NCBI GenBank assembly: GCA_029339505.1
Contig: JAQISU010000166.1
Span: 2,411,001-2,475,000, forward strand
Direction: 5' to 3'
DNA length: 64,000 bases
From: Unio delphinus
Lineage: Eukaryota; Mollusca; Bivalvia; Unionida; Unionidae
Shown here: piece by piece, positions 36,676 to 48,811 of the stretch
Position numbering within the stretch: the first letter of the stretch is position 1
Layout: every line of letters starts with the position of its first letter
The notes under the pieces: model-generated
Told to the model about the DNA's origin: nothing
What the model saw: the letters and a program-made list of their open reading frames with translations, nothing else
Databases searched by the model: none
Program-made: the position numbers and the translations under genes

Positions 36676-36960
36676 TCTGTGTGTAATTAGGATTTTTAAC
36701 GTAGCTTTAACAATTTTTCAGTCATATTGCTACAATGTCTGCAGTGAGGCAGTTTGTAGTGATGTCTAGCACTGGGGCATCATGATACATGTATCATGAT
36801 ATCCCACCCAGTGACATTATTCTGACACCAGGCCAACCAGTCCTAACACTAACCTCTTAATATTGAGCGTCAAGCGAGGCAGCTGTTAGTACCAGTTTTT
36901 AAGTCATTCGTATGACTCAGCCAAGGATCAAACCCACAACCTCCAGCTTCCTTAAGGCCA
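36676..36960 (-). mobile_element. SINE-A copy, close neighbour of the previous one
   Basis: Same body, with a palindromic segment 'catgatacatgtatcatg' at its centre. The head region is more decayed ('ggatcaaacccacaacc'). The phrase 'cttgtaaatgcaaaagctg.tg' lies on both sides (about 36635 and 36985), so part of the flank was duplicated. Confidence 0.85.
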
Positions 36961-38180
36961 GAGGAGCAGTTGGTAAGAGTTATCTTGTAAATGCAAAAGC
37001 TGGTGGTCATCAGATATCAATCTAGAGTTTATTGATATACAACATAATACATTTTATCAGATGATCTACCAAAGCAAAACATTTGATTTTATGATAAGTA
37101 AATATCCTTGCTTTCAATATTTCAACTTTTCTTAAGTTTACATCCAGTGGAGATTTTATACTGGTATAAGATAACACTGTTATAGTTATTTTTTAAAAAA
37201 TACAGCTGAATACCGGGTAGTTTAAAATTAAATTATAACATACATGGTAAAATTGCCCACCATTAATTACAGTGATACTTAGAAAGAGAAATTCCCATCC
37301 ATTTTTTTCAACAACTATTTTATCAAATTTAAATTTAAAAGATCAAAGAAATTTAAAATGCAACCAAAGATTAAATGATTATCTTTTGATAAAGTCAAAC
37401 AATAAAATGTGTCTGGTCAGCTGACTATCCATATTTCTCATTGTTGAATCTTGCGTTTTTTCCCCCATGTTAAAAAAAACCCCAAAACCCAATCATATTA
37501 AATGTTTTTTTTTATTTTTAAAAACAACTTGCCAAAACACAGGGCAATAGAAAATGCAAATTTTTATTCTTGGCCTAATATGCAATATGGAAGAAACTTA
37601 TTTTTAAATTATTGTTTCAATTATTGAAATCTTGAAAATATATTAGTTTGTGAATGTTATTTAGAATAAAAGGAACAAAATGACGAAACAGCTTCTGCAA
37701 ATCTTCATATGCAATGACCAAGTGAATAAAATGCATTTTGTAAGTATAAAGACCTGTTTTGTATGATGCACTGATTAACTATAGCTTTTAGTTTCTGTTT
37801 GAACCAATAATGTCCATTTACATACAACTTGCAATGAATAACTGAAGTAGCAAATTATTGTTGTTAACACATACTATAGCTCAATTCACACAGCATTAGA
37901 AATGATATCCACATCTGTTTCACACTGAATTTTCATATCAGCATTTTGATTTAAATGTCAATCCTTCCCTAAATAAAACTGGTCCATGTACATGTAATCC
38001 ACAATGTTCTGGAAGAGTCTATTCTTGATACTGCAACAAAATCAAAGGAAGGCAACATCTAGAGGTGTAAAAATGTGGGGAAATTTCTACCAGATACTTG
38101 TCATCTTAATGACTGGTTACCTTGGTACCCAATCACAAATTTATTGTATTAAATGTGAAGCTGACATTTTGTTGTTCAAA
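36961..38180. other. Unclassified intronic DNA
   Basis: No supported feature except the flank duplication noted near 36985. Confidence 0.55.
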
Positions 38181-38182
38181 CA

Positions 38183-38275
38183 TGCCAACCCCCAGAGAGG
38201 TATAAGTATAATTTATAATATCAGTGGCTAAATGCATAATCTGAGCATAAAAAGAGCAGTATATATATTTACATG
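38183..38275 (+). mobile_element. Solo left end related to the hAT-like element
   Basis: 'catgccaacccccagagagg' and 'ataagtataat' followed by 'cataaaaagagcagta' parallel the left end of the element at 24409 ('catgccaacccctgacgagg', 'aaagtgtaat', 'cagaaaaagagtaatcc'). No matching right end was seen nearby. Confidence 0.6.
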
Positions 38276-40259
38276 CCATAACTGCAGAAAGCCATATGAA
38301 AAATGAACATATTTATATTTTTATTTTTGCTACTTTCCTGGAACTGCAGTTACAACTTTTGTCACAAATTGGCTAAATTCATGGGGATTAGTAGTTAATA
38401 CAGGAGTACAGACAAAAAAGAAATTGATAAGTTATTTATGCATAACACTCACTTTTACATTATGTATACAGTAACTTTCACGAATAGTCATAAGGTCCAC
38501 AAATCATGAAGGTTGTAATAACCTAAGACCTGCCATGGTACAGTTAGGTGCAATGTGTTTTTAAGTTTAACAAAATCTATCTCCTTTCATTCATATAACA
38601 TCCACGAGTCAGATCTGTTTTTTATGATATCTGGTGCCATTTATTTGAATATACACGGTCTGCTAAATGTAACTAATGCATAATTAATACCATATTTTTA
38701 CACATGGTCAATTTTTATTATATTTTTTAAGTATTATTAAATAACAAAATGTTTCCCTTATATATAAATATTTCAGTGAAAAATTTCATTCCATAAAGTT
38801 GTCCATAAAAATATTTTCCTAACATGGTAAAAGTTCATAATTTAACCAAGTTATTGTGTTGCTTTTGCCATCACAAAATATGTCTTACAAGTTACATTTC
38901 TCGCTAATAAAAAGAAAGAGTCCAGTAAATAAATATGTAAACAGCAGCCCTGACTTGAACAGCTAATACTCACTCTAGCTCCAGAAAAATGACATTATTT
39001 AAACCAGACATTAATATTGTGTGTTTTAAAAAAAATTAAATTGAAGGACATATTTAAATTTTATTTCATGAAATATTTGTTAATCCTTATCAAAGAAAGG
39101 TACTGATTTCAGGGTTTTCAAAAGATGTGTCCTCGAAGTTTTAGATGCATGGAATTAAAAAATGAACCATTTTTGAGATGCATAAATTCTGATGCACATA
39201 AATTTCGGCTGGAGCATCATTTTTAATTACCCTTGATTCAACTCCAGCTTAGTTTCTTATTAAAAGTGTGCTGTCCATAACAAATTTACTTTCGAAGGTA
39301 CTAATTGACATCTGCTCAAGAGCAATTTACAAACTGACAGCCAATAAATCTCACAAATGGAAGATATATTGGATATTTGGGCGGAGCTAATACTTAGATG
39401 CAACTGAATTCAGCTGAATTGTTTGAGATTACATTTTAAGTTTATCATAAAGAAAAAGAGAACATTCATTCCCGCGTTATTGCAGCTTGAAATAGGCTAC
39501 ACAGCAGTTATTTAGGCAACAATATGGCTACACCAAAAAAACAAAATATCTGAGGAGATGTGTTACAATGCAGGTCTGTGTTTTGAAAATTACTTTCAGC
39601 AAGGTCTTCATGTATACATAGCAGTTAATGCTCACATCAGCTTAGATATACTGTTAGACTATTCTGTAAAAATGTGGCATGTAGTAAAGTTTACATCAGT
39701 ATTTTACTTTCTCATAAACGACATTAGGTTCAATAGCAGAGAGATGAAAACAAAAAAAAAAAAGAATTCTATTTACAAGACGTTTTTTACATACTTAACA
39801 AATGGTTTTGAAATACTTCGTGAGAAATGTGAAATCGATCATTTTAGCTATGTTTAATGACCCTATCATTCACGATGATGTGCGGAACGAAATATTCTTC
39901 CTAGCTTTAGTGTTCATACATTTCCCAGTCCGTCATTAAATTCTATACCAAACTCTCGTGTAAACGTGATCATGTTTTAGGCTGTTACAGCGTGAATTCC
40001 TAAAGATTAATTCTAAAATAGATTGCATGACCACTGAAATTGGTCCATCTGCTTTTAATGGTTTTCAAGAATGAAATAAAGCACAACATGAAATTGCAAT
40101 GACACACCCACCCTCTCAGTATGTCAAATGCTCCACAACAGATAACAAACGGAGACAGATCTGTCATTCGGGCACTTTTGAGAAGACCCCCCAAATATAC
40201 ATAAGAATTAAATCAAATATTTACCCTAGATAGACCACAATTATATAATAATAAATTAC
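38276..40259. other. Unique-looking intronic DNA next to BicD exon 1
   Basis: AT-rich; the 99-codon frame at 39558-39857 shows no recognisable domain. Confidence 0.55.
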
Positions 40260-40475
40260 CTCTTTCGCACATTCCAACTCTGCTTTTAATGCATCGTACT
40301 GCGCTTCCAGGTCCTCGTAATGCTGCTGAAGCTGATGTTTTTCCTCAAGGACGGCTAACCCATATTCCGCCGCGCGGACCTTCTCTTGGTTGGTTTCCGA
40401 AAGTTCCAGTTGAAGTCGTTCGATCTCAAGTCGGAGGCCTTCCACAGACACCTCGCCACTTCGTGGGTCCGACAT
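40260..40475 (-). CDS. BicD: Bicaudal-D homologue, coding exon 1 (residues 1-72, start codon)
   Basis: This exon carries the start codon (40473-40475) and the first 72 residues of Bicaudal-D. Residues 35-39 are AAEYG, the CC1 box (AAxxG) that contacts the dynein light intermediate chain, followed by the strongly conserved LAVLEEKHQL. The exon ends with GAG at 40260, followed directly by the donor GTAATT, so the intron phase is 0, as required by exon 2 at 16413. The ATG was chosen because it begins a typical short acidic BicD N-terminus (MSDPRSGE). The open frame extends upstream with no stop as far as 40514, but that part looks like 5' UTR. Base composition here is clearly richer in G+C and CpG than the surroundings, as expected for a first exon. 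Confidence 0.94.
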
Positions 40476-40640
40476 TGTGACTGGAAATCCCGGAGACAGG
40501 GATACGAAAATCAAGAAAGTCCTAAGACGGTTAAGAGGAGCTCGTCAATGTGTAGCTGTCTAATGGTAGTCCTCCATCTTTAATTTATGCAGTTATGTAT
40601 GCATCACGTGACTAGGCACTACCACATTTTCTGCATTCAT
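40476..40640 (-). promoter_or_regulatory. Probable BicD 5' UTR and promoter-proximal region
   Basis: This lies directly upstream of the BicD start codon on the minus strand. It is richer in CpG than the flanks. It includes a CACGTG E-box (about 40605-40610) and an aagatggagg motif resembling a YY1 or initiator element near 40575-40585. No TATA box is evident. The transcription start is not determined; an additional non-coding 5' exon is possible. Confidence 0.4.
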
Positions 40641-40693
40641 TAAAATGGTGCGATGACTCGTCACACTTCACTGCTCGCTAGAATGTCAAACCG

Positions 40694-40806
<113 letters not shown>

Positions 40807-42649
40807 GGGTACAGGCAAATAAAGCACAACGAATACTAAACTTTAAAAAAACAAAAAACAATGGCTTAAAAGCCTAAAGAATGCAAAAAGAAAAAGAAAC
40901 TGCAAGCAACCCCAAAATCATGCAGAAATACACACAAATTCTGATTAAACCAATGAGAAAAATTTGAAGATCCTTATAAATTTTGGAGGCACTCATTTCA
41001 CTAGATGTATTCCCAACCATACATGTATGTTTGTTGTTTTAATTTTAAATTAATATTTTATTATTTGTATTTTTATATCAATGACATGGAAACAATACAT
41101 TAGCAATGTTCTCTTTTACATGCATTTCCATATCAGGCTTTAAATCTGTGGATCTGTATTGAAGTCTGTCCAAGAAAAAAATAGATACATGAGAAAGAGA
41201 AGGCCACAAGGAAACAAATGTTGCAAGATATGGAATTGCCAACACGTTAAGGAAATAAACAACCTTTAACAACACAAACACACTGGTGAAAAATTAAATA
41301 TTTACAAGCATACTATAACTTACAACACAGAAAATGTTATCTACCTCACAACATGCAGCACCCAATATCTTGGAGAAAGGCAATGAAATTAAATATCAAA
41401 ATGTATCTCCAAACATCTGACTGACAAATCAGTAGAGTGGAAAGAAGCAGTTATGGAATATTTCTCTTCCCCTGTCATACCTAAAATGGTGGAATTGCCC
41501 TTAACTCAAAATGGAACACAGAAATAGTAAATCAAAACAATCAATGGATCCACTCAGCTGATGATATTGATTTTTTAGTCAGGAGCTGATGTTACCTATT
41601 CTTTAAAAGCTGCAATTACTTGCATCCAATTTTGGCTGCAGACATTGGTGTACATTTTATACATTTACTGGTATTTCTTGTGGTTGTGGTGCTACCGTCA
41701 GCTGAAGGGTTCATTTGGTGACATGTAGATTATTTTTCCAGAGCAAATCCTATGTTTAGTGACGTGGAATAGCACAACCATCTGTCCTGTGGAAATTTTG
41801 AATTTCATGCTAGATATTACAGTTACCAGTATGTGTCTAACGTGTATGCAGGTTTGTTCCAGAAAGATTTGTACATTTCAATGAACAGCTGACATCAGAT
41901 TCACATACATCCATCAGTATCAACACAGATTGATTTATTGGACTTATAACCCAGCAGCTTAAGTCAGGCATTTGTCGTTGCATAGGTAACAAAGAATTTA
42001 CAAGTAGCCCAAATCGCATTTTCCTGTATCAACCACATATTCATCACTATCATTTTTTATATATAAAATCAATGTGAAATATGCAAATTGCATACATTTT
42101 GTGAAAAAGATATTTTTTTTTAAAAAAACTATATCATGTGATGCTAATTTAAAACATAACTTCTTCAAGTTTCAAATAAGTTCAAGTTTAGTTATTTCCA
42201 TTGTTTGTCTGTGTTTTTTTCTTTTCTTTTTTCATTATATTCCATTAATAATACATGTATAACATTGTATTTCAGATTTGACCTTGTTGAATTCATTTTC
42301 TACCTGACAGAATAAACGATTTTAGTTTTGTATACAGCATGTTTATCTCAATCTATGCCTCAAACTTTGTAAATTTGCCCTGAATTTCCAGGTCTTCCTA
42401 TTGTTTACTACACATTATATATAATTTTTTTTTAGTAATAGACTTATAATTATTACAGATATTTTATTTTATAGCCATTATAAAACTGAATGAAACTTTC
42501 CATTTCTTAATAATTTTTTTAATTGTGTCCTGAGGTCAGGTAGAGGACTATACAATCTTGTTTTTCTGGAAATTAATTATTCATGCTATAAGCTCTTGAT
42601 GTAGAATTAATTGTATGTATTATTGTTGTGTTACGGATTTCATTTGGGC
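40807..42649. other. Intergenic DNA, nothing recognised
   Basis: Short frames only; no repeat or RNA gene seen. Confidence 0.55.
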
Positions 42650-42985
42650 TGGAGACCACTCCGGTGACCTAATGGTTAGAGTGTCTATCTTTGATGCAGG
42701 AGGTCATGGGTTCAATCCCTGCTGAGTAATGCCAAAGACTTATTAACAAAATGGTACTAACAGCTGCCTCACTTAGTGCTCAGCATTAAGATATTAGTCT
42801 AAGGACTGGTCGGTCTGGTGTCAGGATAATTTGACTGGGTGGGACATCATGCTACATGTCTGCGGCATGATGCCCCAATGCTAGACATCACTATAAACTG
42901 TTACACTGCAGACATCACAGCAATATGACTGAAAAATTGTTAAAGCTACATTAAAAATCCAAATCATACTCACACTCATTTGGGT
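42650..42985 (+). mobile_element. SINE-A copy, full length, with clear tRNA-like promoter boxes
   Basis: Box A-like TGACCTAATGG lies at 42665-42675 and box B GGTTCAATCCC at 42709-42719, a spacing that fits an internal pol III promoter. The body then carries 'acagctgcctcacttagtgctcagc', 'ggtgtcaggataat' and an inverted pair around 'catcatgctacatg', ending in an AT/CA-rich tail. It defines the family to which 776, 36201, 36676 and 43990 belong. The central body resembles bivalve Meta-type SINEs (from memory). Confidence 0.9.
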
Positions 42986-43609
42986 TGGAATGCTATTTAT
43001 TCAAATTATTTTATTCAAGAGATTTTTTTTAAAAAAATACAAAGTACTCTCCCAAAAATAAAATTCATGGAAATTTTCACAGGAAATTTATAATGAAACT
43101 TCAAGTAAGGATATATTCTTCGATTTGATTTTTGGGATCTAACAAAAGATTGTTGGCACATCACCACTACACAGGCCACAACAGACACATCAACACTTCA
43201 AATGTTGTATTTAATCTGTATTTCCACTAAAATATACTAAGAACTTTAATCATTAGGAATTGTGTATATAAGTCTATGATTAGTTGAGATTTAATTTGAA
43301 ATACTGTAAGTTCTTTCTTGTTTTTTTTTACATTTCCACTGTATATTAAAGGAAAAAAATATTGGTTAAATTTTACAAAGTTTGTTGTATCTCACATGAC
43401 ATGAGGTAGAGACAGAAAACTTAAACCATGACAAGAAAGATGATGTGAAATAGAGACAGAAAAATTAAACAATGGCAGAAAGATGACATGAAAATACATG
43501 TAAATATTAGCGACTATTCCAAAGAAACATTTTAACATCTCTCAAGTGAACTAAAACAACGTTGGTTTATAAAAGGGATGAAGTAGCCTGAGAGTTTATT
43601 TTGGTTTAA
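42986..43609. other. Dispersed repeat remnant, otherwise unclassified
   Basis: 'acagacacatca', 'gatttaatttg.aat.ctgtaagttcttt' at 43180-43330 are shared with about 47815-47965, suggesting two copies of an old interspersed repeat. Confidence 0.45.
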
Positions 43610-43795
43610 GGGTGACAATATAGTATTATCTGTAACAATGTATTATTGTATGTAACAATGTAATATAGTCTGGAACAATGTGGCATTGTCAGTAACAGTG
43701 TATTATTATCAGTAACTATGCAGTAATATCTGTAACAATGTTGTATTGCTTGTAACAATGTAGTATTGTCTGTAACAATGTAACAATTATCTGTG
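43610..43795. repeat. 20-bp minisatellite, about 9 copies
   Basis: Repeats of 'tgtaacaatgtagtattgtc' with substitutions. The array shares 'caatgtagtattgtc' with the following 47-bp array, so the latter may have grown from it. Confidence 0.9.
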
Positions 43796-43966
43796 CATTT
43801 TCAGTGTATACCATCAAAATGAACAATGATATCTATTTATTTTTACTGTATACCATCAAAGTGAACAATATAGTATTGTCTATTTATTTTCATTGAATAC
43901 AATCAAAATGAACAATGAAATAGTGTCTATTTATTTTCACTTTATACCATCAAAATGAACAATGTA

Positions 43967-43970
<4 letters not shown>
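43796..43970. repeat. 46-47 bp minisatellite, first part
   Basis: Three to four units of 'tataccatcaaaatgaacaatg' type lie before the SINE insertion. Confidence 0.9.
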
Positions 43971-44012
<42 letters not shown>

Positions 44013-44315
44013 TTAAGATTTATATCATAGCTTTAAACAAAATCAGTCATATTGCAGTGATGTCTGCAGTGTGGCAGTTTATTATGATGTCTGGCACTGG
44101 GGTATCATGTTGCAGACATGTAGCATGATGTCCCACCCAGTAACATTATCCTGACACCAGGCTGACCAGTTCTAACACTAACCTCTTAATGCCGAGCGCC
44201 TAGCAAGGCAGCTGTTAGTATCATTTTTGTAAGTTTTTGGTATGACTCGACTGGGGTTAGAACCCATGACTTTCCGTTTCTGAGGCTGATGCTGTAACCA
44301 CTAGGCCACTGGAGT
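43971..44315 (-). mobile_element. SINE-A copy inserted in the 47-bp minisatellite, with a (GT)n tail
   Basis: It begins with a perfect (GT)n run of about 20 units at 43971-44010. The typical SINE-A body and the inverse tRNA head ('gggttagaacccatgac', 'gtaaccactaggccactgga') follow. Minisatellite units lie on both sides. Confidence 0.9.
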
Positions 44316-46010
44316 AGTATTGTCTATTTATTTTTGGTGTATACCATCAATGTATCAAAAAAACAATGTAGTATTGTCCTTTTATTTTCATTGTATACCA
44401 TCAAATTGAACAATGAAGTATTGTCCATTTATTTCAGTGTATACCATCAAATTTAACAATGAAGTATTGTCTATTTATTTCAGTTTGTACCATCAAATTG
44501 AACAATGAAGTATTGTCTATTTATTTTATTTTATGCCATCAAAAGGAACAATGTAGTAGTGTCTATGTACTTCAGTGTATACCATCAAAATGAACAATGA
44601 AGTATTGTCTATTTATTTTCAGTGTATGCCATCAAAAGGAACAAAGTAGTAGTGTCTATTTATTTCAGTGTATACCATCAAAGGAACAATGTAGTAGTGT
44701 CTATTTATTTTCAGTGTGTACCATCAAATTGAACAATGAAGTATTGTCTATTTATTTCAGTGTATACCATCAAATTGAACAATGATGTATTGTCTATTTA
44801 TTTCAATGTATACCATCAAAAGGAACAATGTAATAGTGTCTATGTACTTCAGCGTATACCATCAAAATGAACAATGAAGTAGTGTCTATTTGTTTTCAGT
44901 GTGTGTTATCAAAATGAACAATGAAGTATTGTCTATTTATTTTTAGTGTATGCCATAAAAAGGAACAATGTAGTAGTGTCTATTTATTTCAGTGTATACC
45001 ATCAAAAGGAACAATGTAGTAGTGTCTATTTATTTTCAGTGTGTACCATCAAAATGAACAATGAAGTAGTGTCTATTTATTTTCAGTGTGTACCATCAAA
45101 TTGAACAATGAAGTATTGTCTATTTATTTCAGTGTATACCATCAAATTGAACAATGATGTATTGTCTATTTATTTCAATGTATACCATCAAAAGGAACAA
45201 TGTAATAGTGTCTATGTACTTCAGCGTATACCATCAAAATGAACAATGAAGTAGTGTTTATTTGTTTTCAGTGTGTGTTATCAAAATGAACAATGAAGTA
45301 TTGTCTATTTATTTTTAGTGTATGCCATAAAAAGGAACAATGTAGTAGTGTCTATTTATTTCAGTGTATACCATCAAAAGGAACAATGTAGTAGTGTCTA
45401 TTTATTTTCAGTGTGTACCATCAAAATGAACAATGAAGTATTTTCTATTTATTTCAGTGTATACCATCAAAAGTTACAATGTAGTTGTGTCTATTTATTT
45501 CAGTGTATACCATCAAAATGAACAATGAAGTAGTGTCTACTTTTTTGTAGTGTGTTATCAAAATGAACAATGAAGTATTGTCGATTTATTTCAGTGTATA
45601 CCATCAAAATGAACAATGAAGTAGTGTCTATTTATTTTCAGTGTATACCATCAAAAGGAACAATGTAGTAGTGTCTTTTTTCAGTGTGTGTTATCAAAAT
45701 GAACAATGAAATATTGTCTATTTATTTCAGTGTGTACCATCAAAAGGAACAATGTAGTAGTGTCTATTTATTTTCAGTGTATACCATCAAAAGGAACAAT
45801 GTAGTAGTGTCTTTTTTTCAGTGTGTGTTATCAAAATGAACAATGAAGTATTGTCTATTTATTTCAGTGTGTACCATCAAAAGGAACAATGTAGTAGTGT
45901 CTTTTTTTTTCATTGTATGCCATCAAAATCAACAATGTAATATTATCTATTTATTTTCAGTGTTTGCTAACAAAATGAACAATTTACAATTGTCTATGTA
46001 GCTTCAATGA
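44316..46010. repeat. 46-47 bp minisatellite, main block (about 36 copies)
   Basis: Units of 'tgtctatttatttcagtgta' followed by 'taccatcaaaaggaacaatgtagtag'. A block of eight units is duplicated: the rare variant agcgtatacc recurs 372 bases apart (44851 and 45223) with its neighbours. The short frames reading QCIPSK... are artefacts. Confidence 0.95.
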
Positions 46011-46139
46011 AGTTTCCATTGTGCTTTTGTCCTTCCTATGGAAGACCCCCCCCCAAAAAAAAAGTACATTATATATGATTACAGAAATTGTAGATTGTTA
46101 CTTTTACATGGTTACTTCCACTAATATTTCAAACTGTCA

Positions 46140-46960
46140 ACTGTCATGATTACTTCTGCTGATATTTAAATTCATGTGATTACTTACATTGATATTCCAT
46201 TTTTCATGATTGCTTTGACTAATATTTCAAAATGTCAATTACCAGATTAATTCTACTGATATTTCAATTCATATGATTACTTCTAGTGCGATTTCAGTTT
46301 ATGTATTACTTCTATTGATATTTCAATTTGCATGATTACTTCTATTGATATTTCAATTTGCATGATTACTTCTATTGATATGTCAATTTGCATGATTACT
46401 TTTAATGATATTTCAATTCACATAATTACTTCTATTGATATTTCAATTTGCATGATTACTTCTAATGATATTTCAATTCATATAATTACTTCTATTGATA
46501 TTTCAATTTGCATGATTACTTCTATTGATATTTCAATTTGCATGATTACTTCTATTGATGTCAATTTGCATGATTACTTCTATTGATATTTCTATTCACA
46601 TAATTACTTCTATTGATATTTCAATTTGCATGATTACTTCTAATGATATTTCAATTCACATAATTACTTCTATTGATATTTCAATTTGCATGATTATTTC
46701 TATTGATATTTCAATTTGCATGATTACTTCTATTGATTTTTCAATTTTGCATGATTACTTCTATTGATATTTGAATTTGCATGATTATTTATATTGACAT
46801 TTCAGTTTGCATAAATACATCTTCTGATATTTCAATTTTTGCATAATTACTTTTATTGATGTTTCAATGCATGAGTTTTTCTAGTATTATTTCAGTTCTT
46901 CTATAGATATTTCAAAGTGCACGATTGTTCCCACTGATATGTCAAAATGCCAAGCATGAA
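46140..46960. repeat. 30-bp minisatellite, about 26 copies
   Basis: The unit gatatttcaatttgcatgat plus tacttctatt. It is most regular at 46300-46800 and decays at both edges. Divisibility by three gives a spurious frame. Confidence 0.95.
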
Positions 46961-47077
46961 AGGCTGGTCTAATTAGGTTAGGGATGAATTATTTAATTGG
47001 GATGTGAGTGGGGCTGGGATTTTTGAAAGATTCTTTTTCTTTAATTTTTTGAAATTAAGGAAGTTATTGCATACTTA

Positions 47078-47081
<4 letters not shown>

Positions 47082-47160
<79 letters not shown>
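47082..47160. repeat. (TA)n microsatellite
   Basis: About 39 perfect TA repeats. Confidence 0.99.
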
Positions 47161-47162
<2 letters not shown>

Positions 47163-47289
47163 TAGTGAGTAAAAAGATTCTGTTTCTAATGAAAATTCAT
47201 GGCCTCACTGAATTTCAAATAAATGGTTAGTTCCATTTTTGCTTTCAACAGCACATTATCAAGATTCCCAGTGATCAATTACAAAAACT

Positions 47290-47620
47290 ATAACTATTTC
47301 GTATTTATCAACCGTAAGGACTTTGTATGTATCAACCAAAAACTCTAATTACTAGGTATGTAAAAACTAATCTTTCTAACCATTTGGTATGTATCAACTC
47401 ATAATGCTAATCACTTGCAATGTACAAATGTTACCAATAGCTTTAATCACTTGGTATGTATTGACCAATAACCATTTGGTATGTACCAACCAAAAACTCT
47501 AACTATTTGGTATTTATCAACCGAAAACTCTAAGCACTTGGCATGTATCAAGCAATAACTCTAACCATTTGGCATGTATCAAGCAATAACTCTAACCATT
47601 TGGCATGTATTAACCAAGTA
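47290..47620. repeat. 31-bp minisatellite, first block
   Basis: The unit 'accatttggtatgtatcaac' plus 'caataactcta'; about 10 copies, irregular at the left. Confidence 0.9.
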
Positions 47621-48065
47621 TTTCAATTTTGGGCTGAAATTTCATTGCTTCAAATTCTTGATTTCAAGTGATGTTTTTTTCTCTGAAAATACAAAGGTGC
47701 TCTGATGAACACTTTGAATAAAGACATTCACTGGAATGTATAGTAATTTCAAACCTGGAGTTATATTATTGTGATTGAACTAAAATCTTTTGACACATGA
47801 ACAATCTTATAAGCTACCACAGACACATCATTGCCTTCTGTTTTTTGGATTTTTTCTAGCCCTCTAAAATATTTCATTCAGGACTTTAAACTTCTAGGAC
47901 TTATGTCTGTAGTTCTTGGATTATTTTGGGATTTAATTTGTAATGCTGTAAGTTCTTTTTTTTCTTCTCATTTTCACTATGTATTCTTGGGAAATAAATT
48001 ATATTTTGAATTTTTCAAAGCTTGATGCCTTTTACTTTGTTCTTTTTTTTAAAGTGCATAGACTC
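47621..48065. other. Non-minisatellite spacer with dispersed repeat remnant
   Basis: It contains the second copy of the repeat shared with 43180-43330. It separates two blocks of the same 31-bp unit, so it may be an insertion in the array. Confidence 0.45.
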
Positions 48066-48545
48066 ATAATAAGAACCAGTAACTCTAAGGACTTGGCATG
48101 TATCAACCAATAATTCTAACCACTTGGTATGTGAACTAAAAACTCTAACCACTTGGTATATATCAATCAATAACTCTAACCACTTGGTATTTATCAACCA
48201 ATAACTCTATCCACATGGTATATACCAATCAATAACTCTAATGGCTTTGTCTGTCTCAACCATTAACTCCACCCACTTCTTATTTGTCAACCAATAACTC
48301 CAAGTACAAGGTTTGTCTCACTCAATATCTCAATGTACACAGTATGTATCAATCAATAACTCTAACCACTTGATCTCTATCAACCAATAATTCTAACCAC
48401 TTGATATGTATTAACTAATAATTCTAAAGACTTGGTATGTATCAACCAGTAACTCTAATCATTTGGTATGTATCAACCAGTAACTTTAATCATTTGGTAT
48501 GTATCAACCAGTAACTCTAATCATTTGGTATGTATCAACCAAAAC
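48066..48545. repeat. 31-bp minisatellite, second block (about 15 copies)
   Basis: Same unit as 47290-47620 ('accacttggtatgtatcaac'). Confidence 0.93.
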
Positions 48546-48599
48546 ATGTATCCTTTTTGTCCTCAGGAGCTACTTATATCACAATCACATTGTCATCTT

Positions 48600-48811
48600 T
48601 GAGTAACCATGTTATATTAAAAGTCTTCTTTGACAAAATTTTGAGCTAGTGCTTTCTGTTATAAGTCTTCTTTCATAGAAAGGTTGAGTACTGTAACTAC
48701 TTTCTATTGTAAAGTCTTCTTGCACAGAGTCGTTGAGTAACTGTTTTCTTTTGCAAGTCTTCTTCCACAGAGAAATTGAGTAACTGCTTTCTATTGTAAG
48801 CCTCTTTTCAC
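48600..48811. repeat. About 43-bp minisatellite, left part
   Basis: Four to five copies of 'gagtaactgctttctattgt' plus 'aagtcttctttcacagagaagtt'. Confidence 0.85.

Larger units (their letters stand above)
16414..40259 (-). other. BicD intron 1, about 23.8 kb, packed with mobile elements and minisatellites
   Basis: Donor GTAATT at 40259-40254 and acceptor tttttccag ending at 16414 define one phase-0 intron between the two coding exons. The frame and the family alignment both continue correctly across it. It contains two 54-bp minisatellite blocks, a decayed LINE, a pogo-like MITE, the pogo/hAT nest, a 25-bp minisatellite, two SINEs and a short interstitial telomeric repeat. Small alternative exons cannot be excluded from sequence alone. 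Confidence 0.88.

Noticed and set aside
42661..42725. Functional tRNA gene at the box A/box B pair
   Set aside because: The cloverleaf cannot be closed and the segment continues into the SINE body shared by four other copies; it is a SINE head.
46332..46767. Frames reading ISICMITSID repeatedly
   Set aside because: Product of the 30-bp minisatellite.
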